Shown here in pieces: positions 57,401-64,000 of a stretch of DNA of 64,000 bases. How positions within the stretch are numbered: the stretch's first letter is position 1; each line of letters begins with the position of its first letter. The notes under the pieces are model-generated. The model worked only from the letters and a program-made list of their open reading frames with translations, was not told the DNA's origin and ran no database searches. Source of the stretch: Variovorax sp. (GTDB lineage: Bacteria > Pseudomonadota > Gammaproteobacteria > Burkholderiales > Burkholderiaceae_C); NCBI GenBank assembly GCA_017744285.1, contig JAGIBP010000008.1:124001-188000 (forward strand). The letters run 5' to 3'. Both the position numbers and the translations under genes were made by a program.

Positions 57401-57575
57401 TCGTCTCCGGGCTCGCGCCCGGCAACTGGGCGTTCACGTTGATGACCGGCGTGTTGTAGCTCGGCAGCGCGGCGACCGGGATCTGGAAGTACGCGAAGAT
57501 GCCGACCACCACCACGGCGGCGGAGAGCAGCACCGTCATCGCGGGACGACGGATGCACAGCTCGGAGATGTTCAT
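54420..57575 (-). CDS. RND multidrug efflux permease (MdtB/MuxB-like)
   Basis: A 1051-residue hydrophobe/amphiphile-efflux RND transporter. ISELCIRRPAMTVLLSAAVVVVGIFAYF is the N-terminal helix; GQKRFAVRIKADADLLNARNITLDEL lies in the porter domain; LAVGLVVDDAIVVLENIMRYVE in TM4 carries the paired Asp of the proton relay; GIVKKNAIMMIDFALEAQR in TM10 carries the Lys. Sequence style is closer to MdtB/MdtC/MuxB than AcrB. It spans the inner membrane and pumps drugs or metabolites with the membrane-fusion protein encoded just upstream (4-bp overlap); no outer-membrane channel gene is in the window. Export of the NRPS product is possible but unproven, as the pump is on the opposite strand. Confidence 0.94.
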   Translation of the reverse strand: MNISELCIRRPAMTVLLSAAVVVVGIFAYFQIPVAALPSYNTPVINVNAQLPGASPETMASSVALPLEKQFSTIPGLQTISSVNTQGTSSVTLEFVSSRDIDAAAVDVQAALLRAQRQLPQELTQLPSYRKVNPADAPVLFIAMTSDSMTPSELNDYAENLVSPTLSTIDGVAQVVVYGQKRFAVRIKADADLLNARNITLDELANAVRLANANTPVGVLDGPRQTLTIQANEQLLKAADFAKVIVGQRNGAPVRLDEVATIEDSFESVKTGSAYNGKASISLAVQRQPNANTVQVVDAVRALMPRFREELPQSVEISVLNDRSLSIREAVHDVQLTLLGTILLVVLVIFLFLHRLVATLIPALTIPISLIGAVALLYAFGYSLDNVSLLGITLAVGLVVDDAIVVLENIMRYVEKGMEPFAAALRGAREVGFTIISISISLVAVFIPIFFMPGVIGLLFHEFAVVVGLAVMVSAVVSLTLVPMLASRLLKHVPRKEGALDHEEEHPEPGTAIGRAFERGYRWVHGSYMRTLDWTLGHRKVMLLVAAGTFALTAWMFITIPKGFFPEEDIGQIQVTTEAAEDISFPAMKALQERVSDAIMADPSVDYVNSFIGVGGPTATQNSGRLFVVLKPRSERPRMPQVLESLRKRFREIPGVAVYMQPIQNLRLGGRQSKARFQYTLQSVSAGAMNVWSEKLMERMRADPIFRDVTSDSQNRGLQATLEIDRDKAGVLGVAVGDLRTALYNAYGDRQIGSIYGASNTYQVILSAADSDRQFEEDMARLSVRNKAGQLVPLSAFSTVKRTVGPTSVNHQGQLQAVTVSFNLAPDVPLGDATTKIDRFKEELKMPASIITSYGGDAAVFQSSQSSQAVLLVLAVLVIYVLLGVLYESYIHPITILAGLPSAAVGALISLKLFGFDLTLIATIGILLLIGIVKKNAIMMIDFALEAQRTEGMKPVDAIREACRLRFRPILMTTLAAMMGALPLALGLGAGAELRQPLGVAVVGGLIFSQVITLYITPAIYLALDRYSGSGPLQELPGEELPQPHATGAAG

Positions 57576-58804
57576 GTGCGCTCCCGCTCCGGGACCAGGC
57601 TGGCATTGGTCGGCGCGACCGAGGCGGCGCTGCCGGGCCCGGGCGCCTGCCCATCGGTGCGCGGCGGGGCGCCGTTGCCTTCGAGGCGCACCTTGCCGCC
57701 GGGCCGCACGTTCTGCTTGCCTTCGATGACCACCTGCTCGCCCGCCTCGACGCCGCGCACCACGACCTGCGTGCCGAAGGTGTGGACCGTGTCCACCTTG
57801 CGGCGCGACGCCTTCTTCTCGGCATCGACCACGTAGACCGACGCCCCGTCGGCCAGCATCATCAGCGCCGAGGCCGGCACCACCGTCGCGTCCGCGATGG
57901 TGCGCACCGTGACGCGCGTCTCGACGAACTGGCCGGGCCACAGGCTCTGGTCGCCGTTCTCGAACACGGCTTTGGCGCGCACCGTGCCGATCAGCGGATC
58001 GACCGTGTTGTCGACGAAGTTGAGCTGGCCCTTGAGCGTTTCCTTGCGCCCGGGCACCACCGCCTCGACCGGCGTGTGCGCGCGGGCGGCGGCCAGCAGG
58101 TCCTGCAGCTTGCCCTCGGGCACGGGGAAGCTCACCGCGATCGGGTCGAGCTGCGTGATCGTGACCAGCGACAGCGTCGGCTGCACCAGCGTGCCCGGAT
58201 AGATGTTGACCGCGCCGATGCGCCCGGCGATGGGCGCGCGCAGCGTGGCATAGCCCAGCGCCACTTCGGCGGCCTGCACCGCCGCGCGATCGGCCGCCAC
58301 CGCGGCGCGCTGCGCCTCGAGCTGCGAGAGGGTCGCGTCCATCGCGCTCCTGGCGATGAAGTTCTGCGCCACCAGTTCCTGGTTGCGCCTGTACTGGCGC
58401 TCCAGGTCGGCCAGCATCGCCTCGTCCTTCTTCTGCTGCGCGCGCGCCTTGGCGAGGTTGGCCTGGTCGGGCCGATCGTCGAGCGTGAACAGCAACTGGC
58501 CGGCCTTGACGAACTGGCCTTCCTTGACGTGCACCTCCCGCACCGTGTTGGTCACCTGCGGCCGCAGGTCGACACTGTTGAGCGACACCACATTGCCGTT
58601 GACCTGCACGGTGACGGGCACGCTCTGCCGCTTGGCGACCGCGAGCGACACGAGCGCGGGCGCCCCGGCGCCATTGGCGCCCTTGCCACCGGCTGCGGCG
58701 GCGGATTGCGCCTTCTGGTCGGCATGGGTGCCGGTCCACCACCAGGCGCCTGCGGCGGCCGCGACCAACACCCCGGAAAGGGCGAGTACGAGTTTTTTCT
58801 TCAT
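57572..58804 (-). CDS. RND efflux membrane-fusion protein (MdtA-like)
   Basis: A 410-residue periplasmic adaptor. An N-terminal membrane anchor (LVLALSGVLVAAAAGAWWW) is followed by a Gly/Ala tether, lipoyl half (SVDLRPQVTNTVREVHVKEGQFVKAGQLLFTLD), a long helical hairpin (~110-175), second lipoyl half (YATLRAPIAGRIGAVNIYPGTLV), and beta-barrel and membrane-proximal domains (LNFVDNTVDPLIGTVRAKAVFEN). The LRPQ and DNTVD forms resemble MdtA/MuxA. It bridges the RND permease to an outer-membrane channel encoded elsewhere. It is first in the pump operon; a GTAAA-N5-GTAAA repeat lies about 130 bp upstream. Confidence 0.93.
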   Translation of the reverse strand: MKKKLVLALSGVLVAAAAGAWWWTGTHADQKAQSAAAAGGKGANGAGAPALVSLAVAKRQSVPVTVQVNGNVVSLNSVDLRPQVTNTVREVHVKEGQFVKAGQLLFTLDDRPDQANLAKARAQQKKDEAMLADLERQYRRNQELVAQNFIARSAMDATLSQLEAQRAAVAADRAAVQAAEVALGYATLRAPIAGRIGAVNIYPGTLVQPTLSLVTITQLDPIAVSFPVPEGKLQDLLAAARAHTPVEAVVPGRKETLKGQLNFVDNTVDPLIGTVRAKAVFENGDQSLWPGQFVETRVTVRTIADATVVPASALMMLADGASVYVVDAEKKASRRKVDTVHTFGTQVVVRGVEAGEQVVIEGKQNVRPGGKVRLEGNGAPPRTDGQAPGPGSAASVAPTNASLVPERERT

Positions 58805-58930
58805 GGGGTATCCATCATGGATCGAAGCACGGGAGGCCGGAATGGGACTCGCACTAGGGCAATCCGTTCCACGGGGAATTCCGGCGGCGCCTATTGGATC
58901 AGTGCGCAACCGAAAGAGCCCCCGGCTTCC

Positions 58931-58945
58931 GTAAAGATAAGTAAA
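58931..58945. promoter_or_regulatory. GTAAA-N5-GTAAA direct repeat, OmpR-family site
   Basis: GTAAA at 58931-58935 and 58941-58945 with 5 bp between matches the published CpxR consensus geometry and, more broadly, the tandem half-sites of OmpR-type regulators. It lies ~130 bp upstream of the RND operon and ~53 bp upstream of the -10-like TAAAAT (58998-59003) of the small secreted protein gene, so either could be the target. Confidence 0.55.
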
Positions 58946-59023
58946 GCGGCCATGCACAACCGCACGCCGCCGCGCGGGATCCATCGGGGGCGGCCGCTAA
59001 AATCGCCGGTCCCCAGCCTCTGG

Positions 59024-59506
59024 ATGAACCCCATGAACCGCTGCAAGACCTTCCTGAACGCGCTCCTGTCGGCCGCCCTGTGCGCCGTGGTCGCTTCCGC
59101 CGCGGCGCAGACCGCGATCATCCCGGACACCCAGAACGAAGCCGCCAACGGCGGGCGCAACTTCCCCGCCGGCACGCTGCGCGGCCAGTTCATGGTGGTG
59201 AACTACCCCGAGATCCAGCTCGACGGCAAGGCCGAGCGCCTGTCGCCGGGCGCGCGCATCATGAGCGCCACGCGCATGCTCGTGATGCCGGCCTCGATCA
59301 CCGGCCAGAACCTCCTGGTCAACTACACGCGCGACGCCGCCGGCCTGGTGCGCGAGGTCTGGATCCTCACGCCCGGGGAAGCCGCGACCAAGCGCGCCTC
59401 CGCCGACAAGCCGCTCTTGAACTTCTGGCCGTTCGTGGCCTCGGACAACGGTCCGCGCGACGACGGCAAGACGCCGTTCGACCAGCTCCCCCGCTACGGC
59501 CAGTAG
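59024..59506 (+). CDS. Small secreted protein of unknown function
   Basis: A 160-residue exported protein: signal peptide [24 protein letters not shown] with cleavage near AAAQ. The mature domain is short and beta-rich ([75 protein letters not shown]). I do not recognise a named family. ATG 59024 or 59033 are both possible. TAAAAT at 58998-59003 is a likely -10. It lies alone before miaB (95 bp) and may be periplasmic. Confidence 0.8.
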   Translation: MNPMNRCKTFLNALLSAALCAVVASAAAQTAIIPDTQNEAANGGRNFPAGTLRGQFMVVNYPEIQLDGKAERLSPGARIMSATRMLVMPASITGQNLLVNYTRDAAGLVREVWILTPGEAATKRASADKPLLNFWPFVASDNGPRDDGKTPFDQLPRYGQ

Positions 59507-59601
59507 CCCCGTCGCCCACGGGGCCGACGCCGCCGCGCATCGCACCGCGGCGGCCGCGCCATTTTCAGAACCTCGCAGACCCGCACCCACCGGGAGATCC
59601 C

Positions 59602-60963
59602 ATGACCCGCAAAGTTTTCATCAAGACCTTCGGCTGCCAGATGAACGAGTACGACTCGGACAAGATGGCCGACGTGCTGCGCGCCGCCGAGGGCTACGAG
59701 CCCACCACCAACGTGGACGAGGCCGACCTGATCCTCTTCAACACCTGCTCGGTGCGCGAGAAGGCGCAGGAGAAGGTGTTCTCCGACCTCGGCCGCGTGA
59801 AGCACCTCAAGGCCAAGGGCGTGAAGATCGGCGTCGGCGGCTGCGTCGCGAGCCAGGAGGGCGAGGCGATCATCGCGCGGGCGCCCTACGTCGACGTGGT
59901 GTTCGGCCCGCAGACGCTGCACCGCCTGCCCGAGATGCTGAGCCAGCGCAGCCGCGAAGGCCGCCCGCAGGTGGACATCAGCTTCCCCGAGATCGAGAAG
60001 TTCGACAACCTTCCGCCCGCGCGGGTGGAAGGCGCGTCGGCCTTCGTGTCGATCATGGAAGGCTGCTCCAAGTACTGCAGCTACTGCGTGGTGCCCTACA
60101 CGCGCGGCGAAGAAGTGAACCGCCCGCTGGACGACGTGCTGGTCGAGATCGCCGGCCTGGCCGACCAGGGCGTGCGCGAGGTCACGCTGCTGGGCCAGAA
60201 CGTGAACGCCTACCGCGGTCAGATGGGCGACACCGCCGAGATCGCCGACTTCGCGACGCTGATCGAGTACGTCGCAGAGATCCCCGGCATCGAGCGCATT
60301 CGCTACACCACGAGCCACCCGAACGAATTCACGCCGCGGCTGATCGAGACCTACGCCCGCGTGCCGCAGCTCGTGAGCCACCTGCACCTGCCGGTGCAGC
60401 ACGGCAGCGACCGCATCCTGATGGCGATGAAGCGCGGCTACACCGCGATGGAATACAAGAGCACGGTGCGCAAGCTGCGCGCCATCCGGCCTCAGCTTGC
60501 GCTCAGCAGCGACTTCATCGTCGGCTTCCCGGGCGAGACCGACGAGGACTTCGCGAAGATGATGAAGCTCATCCGCGACCTCGACTTCGACGCCAGCTTC
60601 AGCTTCATCTTCAGCCCGCGTCCCGGCACGCCCGCCGCGGCGCTGCACGACGAGACGCCGCACAGCGTCAAGCTCGCGCGGCTGCAAGAGCTTCAGGCCG
60701 TGATCGACGGCAACGTCAAGCGCTTCGGCGCCGAGCGCGTCGGCACGGTGCAGCGGGTGCTGGTCGAAGGCGCCTCGCGCAAGAACGCGAGCGAACTCAT
60801 GGGCCGCACCGAGTGCAACCGCGTCGTCAACTTCGAGGGCGATGCGCGGCTCGTCGGCCAGATGATCGACCTGCGCATCACGCAGTCGCTCGCCTACACG
60901 CTGCGAGGCGAGGTGCCGACCACCGAATCCACGAGGGCCGCGCAGCCGGCACCGGCCGCCTGA
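59602..60963 (+). CDS. miaB: tRNA-2-methylthio-N6-isopentenyladenosine synthase
   Basis: A 453-residue methylthiotransferase. The N-terminal UPF0004 domain has the three cluster-binding Cys in FGCQ, NTCS and GGCVA. The radical-SAM core has [17 protein letters not shown] (C-x3-C-x2-C); [11 protein letters not shown] and [11 protein letters not shown] follow; a C-terminal TRAM domain ends the chain. It adds methylthio to i6A37 of tRNAs reading U-initial codons. Length fits (E. coli 474). Its stop overlaps the sensor kinase start (TGATG). Confidence 0.96.
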   Translation: MTRKVFIKTFGCQMNEYDSDKMADVLRAAEGYEPTTNVDEADLILFNTCSVREKAQEKVFSDLGRVKHLKAKGVKIGVGGCVASQEGEAIIARAPYVDVVFGPQTLHRLPEMLSQRSREGRPQVDISFPEIEKFDNLPPARVEGASAFVSIMEGCSKYCSYCVVPYTRGEEVNRPLDDVLVEIAGLADQGVREVTLLGQNVNAYRGQMGDTAEIADFATLIEYVAEIPGIERIRYTTSHPNEFTPRLIETYARVPQLVSHLHLPVQHGSDRILMAMKRGYTAMEYKSTVRKLRAIRPQLALSSDFIVGFPGETDEDFAKMMKLIRDLDFDASFSFIFSPRPGTPAAALHDETPHSVKLARLQELQAVIDGNVKRFGAERVGTVQRVLVEGASRKNASELMGRTECNRVVNFEGDARLVGQMIDLRITQSLAYTLRGEVPTTESTRAAQPAPAA

Positions 60964-62390
60964 TGGCCAAGCCGATGTCCGGGCGCGTCTCGTTCCAGCA
61001 ACTGCTGCTCTTCGCGTTCCTGCTCATCACCGCGCTGCTGGTGGGCGTGGCGCTGCGCGCCGTGTTCCAGTACGACCTGCTCATGACCGAGAGCCGCGAC
61101 GCCGCGGCACGCGCGCTCACGCTGTCGGGCGCGGCCCAGTCGCTGGCCGAGCGCACCGCCGCGATGGAACGCGCGGGCCGGCAGTCGCTGGTGCTCAACG
61201 ACGCGGTGCTGCGGCGCCGCTTCGACGACGCCACGCGCGATGCCAGGCAGGTGCTGGACCGCCTCACCGCGAACGGCCTGAGCAGCGACGGCCCCGACAA
61301 GTGGCGCCAGCAGATGGAAGTCATCCAGGGCCTGATGAGCGGCGCCTCCGAAACGGCGCTCGCGCGCGAGAGCTCCATGGCGATGCAATTCCGCGACCTC
61401 GATGCGCTCAACACCAACATCGCCCAGCAGGCCCAGTTCCTCATCGAGACGCGGAACAACGCGCTGGCCGAGCGCATCGAGACCGCCCGCATCCGGCTCA
61501 TGCGGCTGGTGGTGGCGGCGAGCCTCCTGGCGGTCTCGCTCGCGCTGGCCTTCGGCGTGTGGCTGGCGCGGCCGTTCAAGCGGCTGCAGCGCGCGATCGT
61601 CGGCCTCGGCGAGAACCGGCTCGACGAGCCGATCGACATCCACGGCCCCTCGGACGTGCGGCGCGTTTCGCAGCAGCTCGAATGGCTGCGGCTGCGGCTC
61701 ACCGAGCTCGATGCCGACAAGGCACGCTTCCTGCGCCACGTCTCGCACGAGCTCAAGACCCCGCTGGCCGCGCTGCGCGAAGGCGTCTCGCTGCTGGAGG
61801 ACGGCGTGACCGGCGCGCTGAACCCCGCGCAGCGCGAGGTCACGCAGATCCTGCAGCAGAACACGGTCGCGCTGCAGGGGCAGATCGAAGCGCTGCTGCG
61901 CTTCAACGCGGCCGCCTTCGAGGCGCGCGAGCTGCGCCGCGAGCGCACCCCGCTGCTGCCGCTCATCGAAGAACAGATCGAGGCCCAGCGCCTGCAGTGG
62001 CAGGCCCAGGGCCTCACGGTGCGCGCGGAGGGCGAGCCGATCTCCGTGGTCGTCGACCGCGTGAAGCTCGGCACCGCGCTGGCCAATCTGCTGTCGAACG
62101 CGATCCGCTTCTCGGCGCGCGGCGGCACCATCACCATGGCGGTCTCGGGCACCGCCGACACGGCCGCCATCGAGATCAGCGATGCCGGACCGGGCGTGTC
62201 CGAGGGCGACCGCGACCGCATCTTCGAGCCCTTCTACCGCGGCGAGCGACAGCCCCAGCATTCGGTGAAGGGAACGGGTATCGGCCTATCGATCGTGCAG
62301 GAGTACATTGCAGCCCATGGCGGCCGCATCGCGCTGCTGCCGGAGGGACCAGGCGCGCGCTTCCGTATCGAACTGCCGCGTACCGCCTGA
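60963..62390 (+). CDS. glrK: GlrK/QseE-like sensor histidine kinase
   Basis: A 475-residue membrane kinase. TM1 (~12-33) and TM2 (~178-200) flank a helical periplasmic domain (~35-175). HAMP follows (ARPFKRLQRAIVGLGENRLDEPI), then HisKA with H262 in HVSHELKTPLAAL, and the ATPase lid with NLLSNAIRFS, DAGPGVSEGDRDRIFEPF and GTGIGLSIVQEY. Together with the following lipoprotein and sigma54 activator it reproduces the GlrK-QseG-GlrR (QseE-QseG-QseF) locus of enterobacteria, which senses envelope state and controls sigmaE and sRNA genes there. Targets here are unknown. Confidence 0.9.
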   Translation: MAKPMSGRVSFQQLLLFAFLLITALLVGVALRAVFQYDLLMTESRDAAARALTLSGAAQSLAERTAAMERAGRQSLVLNDAVLRRRFDDATRDARQVLDRLTANGLSSDGPDKWRQQMEVIQGLMSGASETALARESSMAMQFRDLDALNTNIAQQAQFLIETRNNALAERIETARIRLMRLVVAASLLAVSLALAFGVWLARPFKRLQRAIVGLGENRLDEPIDIHGPSDVRRVSQQLEWLRLRLTELDADKARFLRHVSHELKTPLAALREGVSLLEDGVTGALNPAQREVTQILQQNTVALQGQIEALLRFNAAAFEARELRRERTPLLPLIEEQIEAQRLQWQAQGLTVRAEGEPISVVVDRVKLGTALANLLSNAIRFSARGGTITMAVSGTADTAAIEISDAGPGVSEGDRDRIFEPFYRGERQPQHSVKGTGIGLSIVQEYIAAHGGRIALLPEGPGARFRIELPRTA

Positions 62391-62424
62391 GCCCGGCCGC
62401 CAGACCTTTCCCACTTTCCGATCC

Positions 62425-63068
62425 ATGTGTCTTTCGATCTTCAGCAGGTCCGCCATTGCCATGGCGCTCGTCGTGCCGGTGCTGCTGGCAGGCTGCACCG
62501 CGCCGCCGCGCAAGCCGCCGCCGGAGCCTGTGGTGCCGGTCCTGCCGCCGCCGCCCCCCGCCGTCACGCCCGTGGAAGCCGAGCCCATCGCGCCGGCCAC
62601 CCAGCCGGGCGGTATCTTCTCGCAGCTCACGCAGGGCCCGGTGGGTGCCATGCTGGCCTACGCCGACAAGATCCGGCCGCTGGGCCCGCCTGAACTCGGC
62701 AGCGAGATCGCCCGCCTCGGCGAACTGCCGGAGACGCCGACCACGCAGATGCAGACCGCGCTGGCGCTCGCGCAGACGCGCAACCCGGCCGATCTCGTGC
62801 GCGCGCAGGGCCTGCTGCAGAAGGTGATCACGAACCCGACGGCGGACGCCCAGCCCCTGCAGCCGCTCGCGCGCACGCTTTCGGCGCGCTTTGCGGAACA
62901 ACGGCGGGTCGAAGAGGATCGAGACAAGCAGGTGCAGGCGCTGCGCGACGCACAGCGCCGGATCGACCAGCTCAACGACCGCATCGAAGCGCTGCGTGCC
63001 ATCGAACGCAGCTTCGCGCGCCCCACCAACCCGCCGGCCGCGCCGGCCGCTCATCCGAAACCCGCACA

Positions 63069-63072
<4 letters not shown>
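62425..63072 (+). CDS. QseG-like lipoprotein between kinase and response regulator
   Basis: A 215-residue lipoprotein: MCLSIFSRSAIAMALVVPVLLAGC, lipobox Cys24. A Pro-rich stretch (~27-55) follows, then a helical domain (ALALAQTRNPADLVRAQGLLQKVI) and a coiled coil (EQRRVEEDRDKQVQALRDAQRRIDQLNDRIEALRAIE). Position and build match QseG/YfhG, the outer-membrane lipoprotein that activates GlrK. Sequence identity to QseG cannot be judged here, so the name is from context. The stop overlaps the GTG of the response regulator. Confidence 0.78.

Positions 63073-64000
<928 letters not shown>

Noticed and set aside
54420..58804. RND pump as a proven member of the NRPS cluster (self-resistance exporter)
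   Set aside because: It is convergent, separated by a terminator, and resembles general MdtABC-type pumps; adjacency alone is not enough to assign it to the cluster.

Overview
The window is gene-dense, high-GC DNA (roughly 68-70 % by eye) from a bacterial chromosome. Gene content and local gene order (midA/folB/ttcA; miaB followed by a GlrK-QseG-GlrR type system; DUF2917 genes beside divergent regulators; otsB-GH15-otsA) suggest a betaproteobacterium of the Burkholderiales, most likely Comamonadaceae and Variovorax-like. That placement is inferred from recognised families, not from a marker gene. I saw no rRNA, tRNA, CRISPR array, insertion sequence or prophage. Genes sit on both strands and many are coupled by 4-bp start/stop overlaps.

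Region by region. 1-3.7 kb (minus): two glycosyltransferases and a Wzm/Wzt-type polysaccharide ABC exporter, the end of a surface-glycan operon that continues off the left edge. 3.9-5.1 kb: an FNR-like Crp/Fnr regulator divergent from a BLUF-domain protein that lacks the key photocycle glutamine. 5.1-12.6 kb: DUF2917 gene and divergent LysR regulator, 5-formyl-THF cyclo-ligase, lytic transglycosylase, MscS-like channel (probable CTG start), MgtC-like protein, glutathione transferase and tRNA CCA-adding enzyme. 12.5-15 kb (minus): acyl-CoA ligase and an enoyl-CoA-hydratase-like protein. 15.1-19.2 kb: otsB, a GH15 glucoamylase/trehalase-like gene and otsA, one tightly coupled trehalose operon. 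19.4-28 kb: a LysR regulator divergent from a catabolic operon with an intradiol ring-cleavage dioxygenase, a citryl-CoA-lyase-like enzyme, a CaiB-type CoA-transferase and a complete Liv-type ABC importer (LivM and LivG fused). 28-39.8 kb: a DUF2917-like/MocR pair, then mostly housekeeping genes (GNAT, ROK kinase, hisN, TauD-type dioxygenase, midA, folB, ttcA, lipoprotein, histidine phosphatase), interrupted by a lower-GC unknown membrane gene and an FAD oxidoreductase.

40.2-54.4 kb is the most interesting part: a compact five-gene biosynthetic operon with every junction overlapping. It encodes a hybrid NRPS-PKS with order A-PCP-KS-AT-ACP-aminotransferase, a second NRPS with order C-A-PCP-C-PCP, an Sfp-type phosphopantetheinyl transferase, and two alpha/beta-hydrolase proteins with abnormal nucleophile elbows (Arg in one, Cys in the other). 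Specificity residues read from the sequence predict threonine for the first A domain and glycine for the second; the AT looks malonyl-specific. There is no thioesterase or reductase domain and no adenylation domain for the last carrier protein. A 3,4-diamino-5-hydroxyhexanoyl-glycyl backbone is the inferred intermediate, released by an unusual route. I cannot name a known product.

54.4-58.8 kb (minus, convergent with the cluster) holds an RND efflux pump and its membrane-fusion protein; a GTAAA-N5-GTAAA direct repeat lies upstream. 59-64 kb: a small secreted protein, miaB, and a GlrK/QseG/GlrR-like envelope-sensing system whose sigma54 activator runs off the right edge and carries GAFTDA in place of GAFTGA.
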